From Micromonospora sp. HNM0581 (GTDB taxonomy: Bacteria; Actinomycetota; Actinomycetes; Mycobacteriales; Micromonosporaceae), in contig NZ_JAASAD010000009.1 of assembly GCF_012726175.1 (NCBI RefSeq), positions 124,001 through 188,000 on the forward strand: a stretch of DNA of 64,000 bases, in the 5' to 3' direction. Every line of letters begins with the position of its first letter. Position 1 is the first letter of the stretch. The position numbers and the translations under genes are program-made. This document shows positions 52,896 through 62,124 of the stretch, piece by piece. The notes beneath the pieces are model-generated. The model was given only the letters and a program-made list of their open reading frames with translations, was not told where the DNA came from and ran no database searches.

Positions 52896-53878
52896 CGTGG
52901 CGTCGGCACGGTGTTCAGCACCGTGTCGAGGATCGGATCGACACCGGCGCCCTCGAACTCGGCCTCGGGCCGTAGGCGTAGCCGGTGCCGCAGGGTGGGT
53001 CGCGCCATCGCCTTGACGTCGTCGGGCTCCACGTGATCGCGTCCGTTCAACCACGCCCACGCCTTTGCGGTGCCGAGCAGGGCTGTCGCACCGCGCGGCG
53101 AGGCGCCCAGTTCCAGTGCCGGGGTGGCGCGGGTGGCCCGGCACAGGTCGACCACGTAGCCGAGCAGCTGGTCGGCGACGTGCACCCGGCCCACCGCCGC
53201 CCGCGCGGCGGCGAGTTCGGCCGCGTCCGCTACCGGGCGTACGCCGGCAGCGGTCAGGTTCCTGGGATCGAAGCCGCCGTGGTGGGCTCGCAGCACGCCC
53301 AGCTCCTCGTCCCGGCTGGGCAACGGCACGGTGAGCTTGAGCAGGAACCGGTCCAGTTGGGCCTCCGGCAGCGGGTAGGTGCCCTCGTACTCCACCGGGT
53401 TCTGGGTGGCGGCGACGATGAACGGGTCGGGTAGCACGCGCTGCTCGCCCTCGACGGTGACCTGCCTTTCCTCCATCACCTCCAGCAGTGCGGACTGGGT
53501 TTTCGGTGGCGTCCGGTTGATCTCGTCGGCGAGCAGCAGGTTGGTGAAGACCGGCCCTTCGCGGAAGGTGAACGCGGCGGTTCGCGCGTCGAACACCATC
53601 GATCCGGTGACGTCGCCGGGCATCAGGTCCGGCGTGAACTGCACCCGGCGTGACGTCAGGTCCAGCGCGGCGGCCACGGTACGCACCAGCAGCGTCTTGG
53701 CGACCCCCGGCACCCCTTCCAGCAGCACGTGACCACGGCAGAGCAGGGCGACGATCAGCCCGGTGACCACGCCATCCTGACCTACGACCGCCTTGGCCAC
53801 CTCGGCGCGTAGCCGATGCAACGCGGCCCGGGTCGGGTCGGCGGCCAGCGGGTCCACGGTCATCGTGGGTCGGGTCAC
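52892..53878 (-). CDS. MoxR family AAA+ ATPase
   Basis: A 328-residue AAA+ ATPase. Walker A is GVPGVAKT (55-62), Walker B LLLADEINR (Asp118-Glu119), sensor 1 lies in FIVAATQNPVEYEGTYPLPEAQLDRF, and ASPRGATALL forms the C-terminal lid region. MoxR ATPases act as chaperone-like assembly factors with VWA-domain partners; here DUF58 follows directly with 4-bp overlap and DUF4350/DUF4129 precede. GTG 53878 overlaps the DUF4350 stop; a second ATG five codons in is possible. The client is unknown. Confidence 0.95.
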   Translation of the reverse strand: MTRPTMTVDPLAADPTRAALHRLRAEVAKAVVGQDGVVTGLIVALLCRGHVLLEGVPGVAKTLLVRTVAAALDLTSRRVQFTPDLMPGDVTGSMVFDARTAAFTFREGPVFTNLLLADEINRTPPKTQSALLEVMEERQVTVEGEQRVLPDPFIVAATQNPVEYEGTYPLPEAQLDRFLLKLTVPLPSRDEELGVLRAHHGGFDPRNLTAAGVRPVADAAELAAARAAVGRVHVADQLLGYVVDLCRATRATPALELGASPRGATALLGTAKAWAWLNGRDHVEPDDVKAMARPTLRHRLRLRPEAEFEGAGVDPILDTVLNTVPTPR

Positions 53879-55284
53879 CGGGGGTCTCCTTCGGATCGGG
53901 GTTTCGGCAGCCGGTGCGGGGTGGGCGGGTCGGCTGCGGACGGGGTGGACCTCGACTCACCGGCGAGCGCCGGCGGGTCGGACCGGCTCAGCGAACGCGT
54001 GACGCGGTCCAGGCCATCGGCCAGTTCCAGCAGGTGCCGGTCGGTTCGCGGCGTGTCGCCGTAGAGCAGCTCGTGGATGGTGGTGGGACGGTCACCGGTG
54101 TCGGCGGCCACCGTGGCGGCGAGGGCGGCCGGTGGTGTCTCGGCGGGCAGGTGCAGGCGTCGTGCCAGCCGGGCGAGCGTAGCGGTCCGGAGCACCCGGG
54201 CGGTGCTCTCCCTGGCCTGCGCCCGCTGGTAGAGCCGGCCTCGGCCGAGCACGGTCTCGGCGGCGGGCACGGACAGCGGCAACGGCTCCGGCGTGGGTGG
54301 GCCGAGTCGACGGGCCCGACCGATGGCCATCAGCAGTGCCGCAAAGCCGAGTTGCAGCAGCAACGCCCAGAACCAGGGCGGAAAAGCGGACCAGAGCGGG
54401 TTCGGTTCCCCGGCTGTGGCTCGTCCGCCGAGTCCGGGTTCCGGTCCGTCCGGACGGCCCTCCGGTGCCGTTGCGTCGTTGCCTTCGTGGTCCGGGTCCC
54501 CTTGACCGTCGGATCCGTCCAGGCCGTCGTCGCGGTCCGACTGGGGCCGGGTCGCGGCAGGGCTGCGTTCGGGTGGCGGGGGTGCGGGGCCGTCCAGATC
54601 CAGCCAGACCACCCGCCCGGAGGTGGCGAGCAGTCCGGCGGCGAAGGCGAGGTTGTTCCACTCGCCGATCCGGCCGTTGCGGAACGGGTCGCTGGCACCC
54701 ACCACCACGCTCTCGGCAGCTCCGGGTAGGCGGGCCAGACCTCCGGCATAGCAGAGATCGACGCTGCCGGGGGCGCCGGTCGGTGCGTACCGCTGGCGGG
54801 CGACGGCGGCGGTGGCGTCCGGTGCGACCTCGGCCAGTGGGCAGGGCCGGTCGACGCCGTGCGGCGACACGACCTGGGTCGCCCACCGCCGGTCTGTCGG
54901 GCGCAACGGCAGTCCGGCGGCGGCCAGCACCCGCCGGGGCGGGTCGACCAACACCAGCCGGGTGCCTCCGGGCAACAGACCCAGGTAGCTGACGGTGCGT
55001 GGATGCAGCAACTCGGGTGCCGGGACGAACAGGGTGGCCGGGCCGGGTCGGGTCGCCAGCAACGCCCGGAGCGTGTCGGTCTCCCGCTGCACCAGCACCC
55101 CGCGTCCGCGCAGGCTCGCGGCGAGCCGACTGCCCCCGTGCTCGCCGGTCACCACGGGGGAGAGGAAGCCCCGGTCGGTCTGGTCCGACTGGTCGATCTC
55201 ACGGGTGACAAGGGTGATGGCCAGCAGCACCATCCCCACCAGGACCGGAATCATGATCCGGTGGTGGCGCACGGGTGTGTTCAC
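53875..55284 (-). CDS. DUF4350 domain-containing membrane protein
   Basis: A 469-residue protein. An N-terminal membrane helix (IMIPVLVGMVLLAITLV, about 10-27) is followed by the extracytoplasmic DUF4350 domain (SRLAASLRGRGVLVQRE, LFVPAPELLHPRTVSYLGLLPGG, VVVGASDPFRNGRIGEWNNLAFAAGLL), a Pro/Asp/Gly-rich linker near 240-290, a second helix (PPWFWALLLQLGFAALLMAIG) and a cytosolic tail. DUF4350 is a glutamine-amidotransferase-like fold often found with MoxR. GTG 55284 overlaps the DUF4129 stop. The function is unknown. Confidence 0.88.
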   Translation of the reverse strand: MNTPVRHHRIMIPVLVGMVLLAITLVTREIDQSDQTDRGFLSPVVTGEHGGSRLAASLRGRGVLVQRETDTLRALLATRPGPATLFVPAPELLHPRTVSYLGLLPGGTRLVLVDPPRRVLAAAGLPLRPTDRRWATQVVSPHGVDRPCPLAEVAPDATAAVARQRYAPTGAPGSVDLCYAGGLARLPGAAESVVVGASDPFRNGRIGEWNNLAFAAGLLATSGRVVWLDLDGPAPPPPERSPAATRPQSDRDDGLDGSDGQGDPDHEGNDATAPEGRPDGPEPGLGGRATAGEPNPLWSAFPPWFWALLLQLGFAALLMAIGRARRLGPPTPEPLPLSVPAAETVLGRGRLYQRAQARESTARVLRTATLARLARRLHLPAETPPAALAATVAADTGDRPTTIHELLYGDTPRTDRHLLELADGLDRVTRSLSRSDPPALAGESRSTPSAADPPTPHRLPKPRSEGDPR

Positions 55285-55856
55285 CGGTCGTCGCCCTGGC
55301 GTGGTGCGGTCGCCTCGAGCAGGTCCCCGAGCTGAAGTGCGTGGTCGCGCATCTGGTGATCGTGCTCGGTGGTGGCCGGGCGGCGGGCGTACCACACCTG
55401 CGAGAAGATGTCGGCTGCGGCGGTCAGCGGCGGCCCGGCCGGCGGATGGTTGACGGCGGCTTCGGCGACCACCTCGGCGACGGTCATGCCGGGTCGGACC
55501 TGCACCACGTGCCGGTCGGTGAGTTGGTGGAACATGACCCGTAGCCGCTCGCGGACCGCCTCGGCGTAGCGGCCCTCGGCGGCCAACCGGTCGGCCGCCG
55601 GGGCGGTGCCGACCGGACCGGCGGCCGGCGGTGGGATGTCGAGGGCCGACGGAGTGGTCTGCGCGGTATGTTCCCCGACCCTGGTGGCGCGGCGTCGGTG
55701 TGGGGAGGGACGTCGGCGGGGCAGCCAGGCAGGGAAGGTGTACCAGGCGGTCGCGGTGAGCGCGGTGGCCAGCACCAGCAGCAGTGCGGCCAGTGGCAGC
55801 GGCAGGTGGTCGCCGAGGGCGGCGATGGTCTCGGTCCACCATCGGCTGAAGCTCAT
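55281..55856 (-). CDS. DUF4129 domain-containing membrane protein
   Basis: A 191-residue protein. It has one membrane helix (PLAALLLVLATALTATAWYTF, about 20-40), a basic stretch (RRRPSPHRRRATR), and a cytosolic DUF4129 domain whose core reads RLAAEGRYAEAVRERLRVMFHQLTDRHVVQVRPGMTVAEVV. This domain normally ends transglutaminase-like or MoxR-operon proteins; here it stands alone. The ATG at 55856 overlaps the preceding gene's stop by 4 bp and its own stop overlaps the DUF4350 start, so the run is tightly coupled. Confidence 0.88.
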   Translation of the reverse strand: MSFSRWWTETIAALGDHLPLPLAALLLVLATALTATAWYTFPAWLPRRRPSPHRRRATRVGEHTAQTTPSALDIPPPAAGPVGTAPAADRLAAEGRYAEAVRERLRVMFHQLTDRHVVQVRPGMTVAEVVAEAAVNHPPAGPPLTAAADIFSQVWYARRPATTEHDHQMRDHALQLGDLLEATAPRQGDDR

Positions 55857-56695
55857 CCGCCGGTCACCAGCAGTTCCGTGGTACGCGGTGCGCCGCAGGC
55901 GCGGGCGAGCCGGATGTCCAGGCCCTCGCTGCGGATGCGGGTCTCCAGGTGCGCGACCGCGTCGAGGCAGGCCAGCGCGGCGTAGGCGACCGCGTTGACG
56001 GCCGTCCAGACCAGCATCGCGGCGGCTGCGGCCCAGCTTTGGGGGATCAGGCCCAGTGCGGTCAGTCCGGTGAACGTCCCCCAGCTGAGCCCGACCCGGA
56101 TGATCCACCAGATGAGGTAGGCGAGTGTCCGCAGCGCGGCGGCCCGTCCGCCGTGGCGCAACGCGAGCGCGACGGAGCGTTTGACCGCGCGTACCGGTGC
56201 GACCCGGTCGACCGCGAGGGTCGAGGCCACCGCGCCCGACAGCGCGAACCCGAGGAACCAGACCGGGCCCAGCAGGGACGCGAGCAGCATGATGGCGCCG
56301 ACGGCGGCGCAGAGCAGGGCGGTGGCGCCCCAGCGGCCACCGGAGCCCCACGCGTCGGAGGCGGTGAAGCGGCGGCCGACGAGTGCGTGGGCGGCGGCGC
56401 GTCCGGCCGGGTTGCCGAGCAGCAGAATGATCATCGCTTCGGTTGCCGCGCCGAGGGCGAGCAGGAACCAGAAGATTTCAAGATCGCCGAAGTCGGACGC
56501 CCACCACAGCGGCCCGGTGGCCCCCACTGCAGTCCGTAGGGGCAGCAGCACGAGTTGTTCGGCGGCGGTCAGCACGGTGGCGAGCGGGAGCAGGATCGAC
56601 GCCTGCCCGCGCAGCAGCAGGACCGCGGAGTCGAACAGCTCCCCGACGGTGAGCGGGCGACCGGGGAGTACGACGGTCGGGCCTGTTCCGGGCAC
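55853..56695 (-). CDS. Polytopic membrane protein, first gene of the MoxR operon
   Basis: A 280-residue protein with about six hydrophobic segments. The N-terminus VVLPGRPLTVGELFDSAVLLLRG resembles proteins labelled glycerophosphodiester phosphodiesterase membrane domain, a structural label only. Other readable parts are AVDRVAPVRAVKRSVALA and a final cytosolic LDAVAHLETRIRSEGLDIRLARA, the usual end of this family. The GTG start follows CCAGGAG. It leads five genes with 4-bp overlaps on the minus strand. No enzymatic motif is visible. Confidence 0.8.
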   Translation of the reverse strand: MPGTGPTVVLPGRPLTVGELFDSAVLLLRGQASILLPLATVLTAAEQLVLLPLRTAVGATGPLWWASDFGDLEIFWFLLALGAATEAMIILLLGNPAGRAAAHALVGRRFTASDAWGSGGRWGATALLCAAVGAIMLLASLLGPVWFLGFALSGAVASTLAVDRVAPVRAVKRSVALALRHGGRAAALRTLAYLIWWIIRVGLSWGTFTGLTALGLIPQSWAAAAAMLVWTAVNAVAYAALACLDAVAHLETRIRSEGLDIRLARACGAPRTTELLVTGG

Positions 56696-56901
56696 GCGTA
56701 CTCCTGGTGAGGCGGTGGTGGTGGCGCGCTGCGACGCGTCCGGGGATCATGTTGACACGTGCCGTCGTCCAGGGTGCGGACCCGCCCCGGGTGGCACGTG
56801 TGGGCGGTACGACCGCGCGGTGCTGGGCACGGCCCACCTGACGGCAGTAGCGTGCGGGTGACGCGAGCCCACCGAACTGACGGGATGGAACCATTAACCC
56901 C

Positions 56902-57591
56902 ATGAGAGCCCGGGTACTGGTGGTCGACGACGACCCTGCGCTCGCCGAGATGCTCGGCATCGTGCTGCGCAGTGAAGGATTCATGCCCTCGTTCGTGGCG
57001 GACGGAGAACGGGCGTTGGCCGCGTTCCGTGACAATCGGCCCGACATCGTCCTGCTTGACCTGATGTTGCCCGGAATGAGCGGCATAGACGTGGCGCGGG
57101 CGATCCGGGGCGAGTCCGGAGTGCCGATCGTGATGCTGACCGCCAAGAGCGACACGGTCGATGTCGTGCTCGGTCTGGAGTCGGGCGCCGACGACTACGT
57201 GGTCAAGCCGTTCAAGCCGAAGGAGCTGGTGGCGCGGATGCGGGCTCGGCTGCGCCGCGGTGAGGACGCCGCGCCGGAGCTGCTCACCATCGGCCCGCCC
57301 GGCAACCAGATCACCATCGACGTGCCGGCGCACACGGTCAGCCGCAACGGTGAGGAGGTGAAGCTGACGCCGCTGGAGTTCGACCTGCTCGTAGCGCTCG
57401 CCCGCAAACCGCGTCAGGTGTTCACCCGGGAGGTGCTGTTGGAGCAGGTCTGGGGATACCGGCACGCGGCGGACACCCGGCTGGTTAACGTGCACGTACA
57501 GCGGCTGCGCGCCAAGATCGAACCAGATCCGGAGCGGCCCGAAGTCATCCTCACCGTTCGCGGCGTGGGCTACAAGGCGGGTACCGGCTAG
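56902..57591 (+). CDS. mtrA: DNA-binding response regulator MtrA
   Basis: A 229-residue OmpR-family regulator. The receiver domain has acidic pocket Asp10-Asp11, phospho-acceptor Asp53 (VLLDLMLPGMS), the Thr/Ala switch VMLTAKSD, and Lys102 in VKPFKPKEL. The winged helix domain (about 130-228) ends with RHAADTRLVNVHVQRLRAKIE and VRGVGYKAG. MtrA controls cell division, envelope and development genes in actinobacteria and is usually essential or pleiotropic. The ATG at 56902 starts RARVLVVDDD. The sensor kinase gene follows after 13 bp. Confidence 0.97.
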   Translation: MRARVLVVDDDPALAEMLGIVLRSEGFMPSFVADGERALAAFRDNRPDIVLLDLMLPGMSGIDVARAIRGESGVPIVMLTAKSDTVDVVLGLESGADDYVVKPFKPKELVARMRARLRRGEDAAPELLTIGPPGNQITIDVPAHTVSRNGEEVKLTPLEFDLLVALARKPRQVFTREVLLEQVWGYRHAADTRLVNVHVQRLRAKIEPDPERPEVILTVRGVGYKAGTG

Positions 57592-57604
57592 CCTTGGCCG
57601 CACT

Positions 57605-59374
57605 GTGACCACCTCCCCGATCCCCGATCTTGACCCGACCTCCCGCCGCGACGGCGCCGGGCGGAACCTGTGGCGTGGGGTGACGGGCCGGCTGGCCCGA
57701 TCAGTGACGAGGCTGCACCAGACCTGGCGTCGGTCGTTGCAGGTACGGGTGGTGACCATCACGTTGGTGACGTCTAGCCTGCTGGTCGGGGGCTTCGCCT
57801 ACCTGGTCGCGGACAAGATCACGAGCATCTTGCTCGAAAACGCCAAGACCGATGTCCAGTTGCGGCTGCTCAACGGTGCGGAGTACGCAGCCAAACAGTT
57901 CAGCCTCTACAGCCAGCCCCAGGAGGCCCAGCTCCAGGAGACGATCGACGGCACGGTCAACTACCTCGCCGGCGGTGACCCCCAGCAGAACAGCGGGGTG
58001 GTGGTGGCCCTCACGGCGGACAACTGGCCGGGGGTGATCGAGGCCCGCACCTCACCGTCGGTGAACGTCCGGCCCCTGATCAGCCCAGAGCTGCGCGCTG
58101 CGGTCGCCGACGGCAACGTGGCCAACCAGATCCGCACCGGCCGGCTCACCGGGGACGCCGAGACGAAATACCTCGTCTACGGCTCGCCGGTGCCGACCCG
58201 GTTCGGTCAGGTGGAGCTCTACTATTTCGTGCCGCTGACCCTGCAGGACACCACTGCCGCGCAGGCACGGGCCACCGTGGTGGCCACCGGGGTCGCCCTG
58301 GTGCTGTTGCTGGGCCTGCTCGCCGCGTTGGTGACCCGGCTGGTGGTGCTCCCGGTACGGGTGGCTGCCCGGACCGCCCAACGGCTCTCGGCCGGCCTGC
58401 TCGACCAGCGGATGGTCGTCAACGGCGAGGACGACCTGGCGCTGCTCGCGGCATCGTTCAACCAGATGGCCACCAACCTGCAGCGACAGATTCTGCGGCT
58501 GGAGGAGATGTCCCGGTTGCAGCGCCGGTTCACCTCCGACGTGTCGCACGAACTGCGGACCCCGCTGACCACGGTACGGATGGCCGCTGACCTGATCTTC
58601 GCTGAACGCGACGAGTTCGATCCGGCGGTGGCGCGCAGCGCTGAGCTGCTCCAGGCCGAACTGGACCGCTTCGAGGAACTGCTGACCGACCTGCTGGAGA
58701 TCAGCCGGTTCGACGCGGGTTTCGCCGTGCTCGACGCCGAGCCGACCGACCTGGTACCGGTGGTCCACCGGGTCGCTGACCGGCTCACCGGCCTTGCCGA
58801 GCGGGTAGGTGTGACCATCGAGCTGGATGTCCCGGCGGCCCCGGTGATCGCCGAGATCGACCCGCGACGGGTGGAACGGGTGCTGCGAAACCTGGTCGGC
58901 AACGCCGTCGAGCACGGTGAGGGCCAGCCGGTACGGATCACGCTGGGGGTGGACGAGACCGCGGTCGCGCTGACCGTCCGCGACCACGGAGTCGGGCTGA
59001 AGCCGGGCGAGGAGAAGCTGGTCTTCAATCGGTTCTGGCGGGCGGACCCGTCGCGGGCGCGACAGACCGGCGGTACCGGGTTGGGGCTGTCGATCAGCCT
59101 GGAGGACGCCCGACTGCATGGTGGCTGGCTCGAGGCGTGGGGCGCGCCGGGGCAGGGCGCGCAGTTCCGGCTGACCCTTCCGGCACGTGCCGGGGACCGG
59201 CTGACCACTTCGCCGCTGCGGCTGGTACCGGCTGACGTCGCGCTGCCGTTCGGCGGCGTGCCAGCCGGGGGGCTGCTGGCCATCGGCCCGGGCCCGGCCG
59301 GCACGCTCGCCGTCGGTCCGGCCCCGGACGCGGTGCAGCCGACCGAACAGCGGCGCGCGGAGGTGGGCTCGTGA
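57605..59374 (+). CDS. mtrB: Sensor histidine kinase MtrB
   Basis: A 589-residue membrane kinase for MtrA. A cytosolic N-terminus, a first helix (about 54-74), an extracytoplasmic sensor domain (to about 220) and a second helix (VVATGVALVLLLGLLAALV, about 225-243) lead to a HAMP domain and the phospho-acceptor box SDVSHELRTPLTTVRM with His315. The ATPase domain has NLVGNAVEHG (N box), a G1 box DHGVGLKPGE and GGTGLGLSIS. The C-terminus has a Pro/Gly/Ala-rich tail of about 55 residues. The GTG start is 13 bp after mtrA; the stop overlaps lpqB by 4 bp. Confidence 0.97.
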   Translation: MTTSPIPDLDPTSRRDGAGRNLWRGVTGRLARSVTRLHQTWRRSLQVRVVTITLVTSSLLVGGFAYLVADKITSILLENAKTDVQLRLLNGAEYAAKQFSLYSQPQEAQLQETIDGTVNYLAGGDPQQNSGVVVALTADNWPGVIEARTSPSVNVRPLISPELRAAVADGNVANQIRTGRLTGDAETKYLVYGSPVPTRFGQVELYYFVPLTLQDTTAAQARATVVATGVALVLLLGLLAALVTRLVVLPVRVAARTAQRLSAGLLDQRMVVNGEDDLALLAASFNQMATNLQRQILRLEEMSRLQRRFTSDVSHELRTPLTTVRMAADLIFAERDEFDPAVARSAELLQAELDRFEELLTDLLEISRFDAGFAVLDAEPTDLVPVVHRVADRLTGLAERVGVTIELDVPAAPVIAEIDPRRVERVLRNLVGNAVEHGEGQPVRITLGVDETAVALTVRDHGVGLKPGEEKLVFNRFWRADPSRARQTGGTGLGLSISLEDARLHGGWLEAWGAPGQGAQFRLTLPARAGDRLTTSPLRLVPADVALPFGGVPAGGLLAIGPGPAGTLAVGPAPDAVQPTEQRRAEVGS

Positions 59375-61170
59375 CGCGGCGGCTGCTGACCGGAGTCCTC
59401 GCCGGGGTGCTGGTCCTGGGCGTCGCCGTCGGCTGCGGAATTCCCGACCGCAGCGAGGTGCACATCGAGCAGCGTGGGCCGGCTGCGGAGACGAACTGGT
59501 CGCTGGGGCGCGGCACCGAGCCTCCGACCCGGGAGGCCAGCGGCGGCGACGCCGAGGCGTTCGTGCGCAACTTCCTGGCTGCTGCGGCTGGCGAGCCGGA
59601 CCGGGCGTACGAGCGGGTCAAACGGTTCGTCGCGACCGCGGAACGCGACGTGCTGCCGGACAAGCAGGGCAGCGAGGTGGCGCTGTCGGTGGTGCGGCTC
59701 GCCGACGACCCGGTGATCGAACCGGACGTGGACAGCATGAAGGTGACCATCAGCGTGCAGCAGGTTGGCCTGCTGCGCGCCAACGGGATGCTGGTGCCGC
59801 CGGTGGCTACCGAGTCGACGTACGAGTTCCGGTTGATCAGTGCCGGTCCGGTGGGTGAGGACGACGCCGGCTACTACGTCAGTGACCCGCCGAACGTGTT
59901 ACTGCTCAGTGACGACGCGCTGCGCCGGTACTACCAGGCCGAGGCCATCTACTTCTGGAACTCCGACCGCACCCGACTCGTCCCCGACCAGCGCTATCTT
60001 TCCTCGGCCGTACCGCCCGAGCGGCGGGTCAGCGAGGTTATCCGCTGGCTGACCGCCGGCCCGTCGGACTGGCTGCGTTTCGGTGTCTCCGGCCTTCCCG
60101 ACCGTACCGAAATGATCAACAATGCCACCGGCTCGGATGGCCGGTGGGAGGTCAACCTCGACATGCCGGGCGCCGACGAGCGGCGGCTGGAGCAGTTCGG
60201 CACCCAGGTGGCATGGTCCCTGAGGGAACTGCACGGCACCGTGGAGGTGAAGATCCTCAACCAGTCCCGCAAGGTGATCGACCTCGCGGAGCAACGCAGA
60301 GTGAATCCGCTGGACCTGGTCGAGGTCAGCGCGCGTCGGTACTGCGTCTACGAGGGGGCCATCCATGCGCTCACCGTGGCCGGCGAGGCCGCCGGCTCGG
60401 TGCCGCTGGCACCTGAGGTGAATCACGACATCCTCTCCGCCGGGCTGCGCCGAGTCGGCACCGACGTCCTGGTCGCGGTTGTGGTGGCTGGTGAGGACGG
60501 ACGGCAGCGGCTGGCAGTCGGGCGCAGTGGTGGTGAGGTGCAGACCCTCACCACCGATACCAACAGGTACGCCGCGATGAGCCGCCCGGTCTGGATCCGC
60601 AGCGACGGGGCCGGCCCGGCCGGGCTGGTGGTTGCCGACGGCCGGTTGTACCGTTTCGACGGTCAGGCGGTGACGCGCCAGGTACAGCTTGGCCTGCCGG
60701 GCCAGGTCACCGCGGTGGCGGCGGCCCTGGACGGGCACCGGCTCGCGCTCATCGTCGACGGTGCGCTGCATGTCGCCGCGATCAACTGGGAGGGTGGGGT
60801 ACCCACCGTCGGCCCGGCCCGGCGGTTGGTCAGCTCGCTGCGCGACGCCACCGCGGTGGACTGGTCGGCGGCGAACCGCCTGCTGGTGGCCGGCGCGGCC
60901 GGCCGACCGGCGATCTACGACGTGAGCGTGGACGGTGCCTTGGAGACTCCGTTGCGGGAGGACACGGGCAGTCAGGTCGACCACCTTGCCGCGTACCCGG
61001 CCGTTGCTGAGCGCTCCCCGCTGGCCGGCTCGTTCATGTACGAAGCCAACGGGGTCGCCTACCGCAGCAACCCGTTCGACCGTATCAACCGGGACCAGGT
61101 CCAGGACGTGACGCCGCCGCCGACGGGGGTACGGCCAGGCAACCCCACCGCGCCCGTCTTCCTCTACTGA
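59371..61170 (+). CDS. lpqB: MtrAB-associated lipoprotein LpqB
   Basis: A 599-residue lipoprotein. A signal peptide with lipobox (VGCG; lipidated Cys22) is followed by a GerMN domain (about 190-300; region with PPERRVSEVIRWLTAGPSDWL) and a C-terminal beta-propeller-like domain (ALTVAGEAAGSVPLAP onward). LpqB interacts with MtrB outside the membrane and modulates MtrA phosphorylation in mycobacteria and relatives. Codon 177 is a TTA (59899-59901), rare in such genomes. GTG 59371 overlaps mtrB (GTGA). Confidence 0.96.
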   Translation: MTRRLLTGVLAGVLVLGVAVGCGIPDRSEVHIEQRGPAAETNWSLGRGTEPPTREASGGDAEAFVRNFLAAAAGEPDRAYERVKRFVATAERDVLPDKQGSEVALSVVRLADDPVIEPDVDSMKVTISVQQVGLLRANGMLVPPVATESTYEFRLISAGPVGEDDAGYYVSDPPNVLLLSDDALRRYYQAEAIYFWNSDRTRLVPDQRYLSSAVPPERRVSEVIRWLTAGPSDWLRFGVSGLPDRTEMINNATGSDGRWEVNLDMPGADERRLEQFGTQVAWSLRELHGTVEVKILNQSRKVIDLAEQRRVNPLDLVEVSARRYCVYEGAIHALTVAGEAAGSVPLAPEVNHDILSAGLRRVGTDVLVAVVVAGEDGRQRLAVGRSGGEVQTLTTDTNRYAAMSRPVWIRSDGAGPAGLVVADGRLYRFDGQAVTRQVQLGLPGQVTAVAAALDGHRLALIVDGALHVAAINWEGGVPTVGPARRLVSSLRDATAVDWSAANRLLVAGAAGRPAIYDVSVDGALETPLREDTGSQVDHLAAYPAVAERSPLAGSFMYEANGVAYRSNPFDRINRDQVQDVTPPPTGVRPGNPTAPVFLY

Positions 61171-61176
61171 ACAGCC

Positions 61177-61878
61177 ATGACGGGCGGGCTTTGGGCGGAC
61201 CTGGCAGACCTGGTGCTGCCCACCGAGTGTGCCGGATGCCGGTTACGTCGCCAGGGGCTGCGGCACGGTGTCTGCCCGGGCTGCGTCCGCGCGCTCCGGG
61301 CGCTGCGTCCCGGCCCGGTGCGGCCGGTCCCGGCTCCGCCGGGTCTGCCGCAGTGTCACGCCCTGGGCGGTTATGACGGGCCGCTTCGGGAGGCCCTGCT
61401 GGCGTACAAGGACCACGGCCGGCACGGTCTGGCGCGGCCGCTCGGTGCGTTGCTCGCCGAGGTCGTCGCCGCGGCGGTCGGCCCGGTGGGGCCGGTGGCG
61501 CTGGTGCCGGTGCCGGACACCCCGGCGGCGGCCCGGGCCCGCTACGGCGACCATCTGGGCCGGTTGGCCCGGCACTGTGCCCGTCGGTTGCGCGATGCGG
61601 GCTGGCGGGTGCAAGTGCACCACGCGGTACGCGCTCTGCCACGGCCGGATTCGGTCACGCTCGACAGCGCTGGCCGGGCCGCGGCGGCTGCGGCCGGCTT
61701 CCGGGCCCGATCGGGTCGGGTCGGGGTTGTCGAGGGGGCTCGGGTGGTGTTGCTCGATGACATCGTCACCACCGGTGCCACCCTGGCGGCGATCAGTCGG
61801 GTGCTGAGTGAGCGGGGGCTGTCGCCGCACGGCGCCGCAGTGCTGGCTGCGACGACACGGAAAAGGCAACAACAGTAA
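61177..61878 (+). CDS. ComF family phosphoribosyltransferase
   Basis: A 233-residue protein of the ComF family. An N-terminal zinc-ribbon (CAGC at Cys18/21, CPGC further on) is followed by a type I phosphoribosyltransferase domain ending with the PRPP motif VVLLDDIVTTGATLAA. ComF acts in DNA uptake in naturally competent bacteria; in actinobacteria its role is unclear. Codon 23 is a TTA (61243-61245). The ATG lies 6 bp after the lpqB stop, so it is co-transcribed with mtrAB-lpqB, as in mycobacteria. Confidence 0.92.
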   Translation: MTGGLWADLADLVLPTECAGCRLRRQGLRHGVCPGCVRALRALRPGPVRPVPAPPGLPQCHALGGYDGPLREALLAYKDHGRHGLARPLGALLAEVVAAAVGPVGPVALVPVPDTPAAARARYGDHLGRLARHCARRLRDAGWRVQVHHAVRALPRPDSVTLDSAGRAAAAAAGFRARSGRVGVVEGARVVLLDDIVTTGATLAAISRVLSERGLSPHGAAVLAATTRKRQQQ

Positions 61879-62124
61879 CCGATCGTGTTTCCGTTTCGCC
61901 CTTTCGTGTACGAGGTGTGGAAATTTTCCGGGCAGTCCCGGCAACCAGGGGTGACTGTCGGGCCAACAGGAGTTAGCGTTTGGCTGTCTGGGGTAGGAAG
62001 GCCAGCCATCCACCCCTGGCGGTGAGAGGAGGCGTAGCCGCACTGACCGGTCGACGCCGAACGGGGCCGTCCCCGGGCGCGACCGGATTTCCGGATCGAA
62101 GACCGTCCGAAAGAGGGAGGTCAC
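61879..62124 (+). promoter_or_regulatory. hpf upstream region
   Basis: A 246-bp gap between comF and hpf. The comF-proximal part is AT-rich and contains the palindrome GGAAATTTTCC (61919-61929) and AGGAGTTAGCG near 61965; the remainder is GC-rich and looks like a long leader, ending in GAGGGAGG 4-11 nt before the hpf ATG. No confident promoter was identified; stress-type control would be expected from the gene's role. Confidence 0.35.

Noticed and set aside
61965..62020. Alternative-sigma-factor promoter (GTTT/GGGTA type) before hpf
   Set aside because: GTTT and GGGTA are present but only about 8 bp apart, too close for the known spacing.
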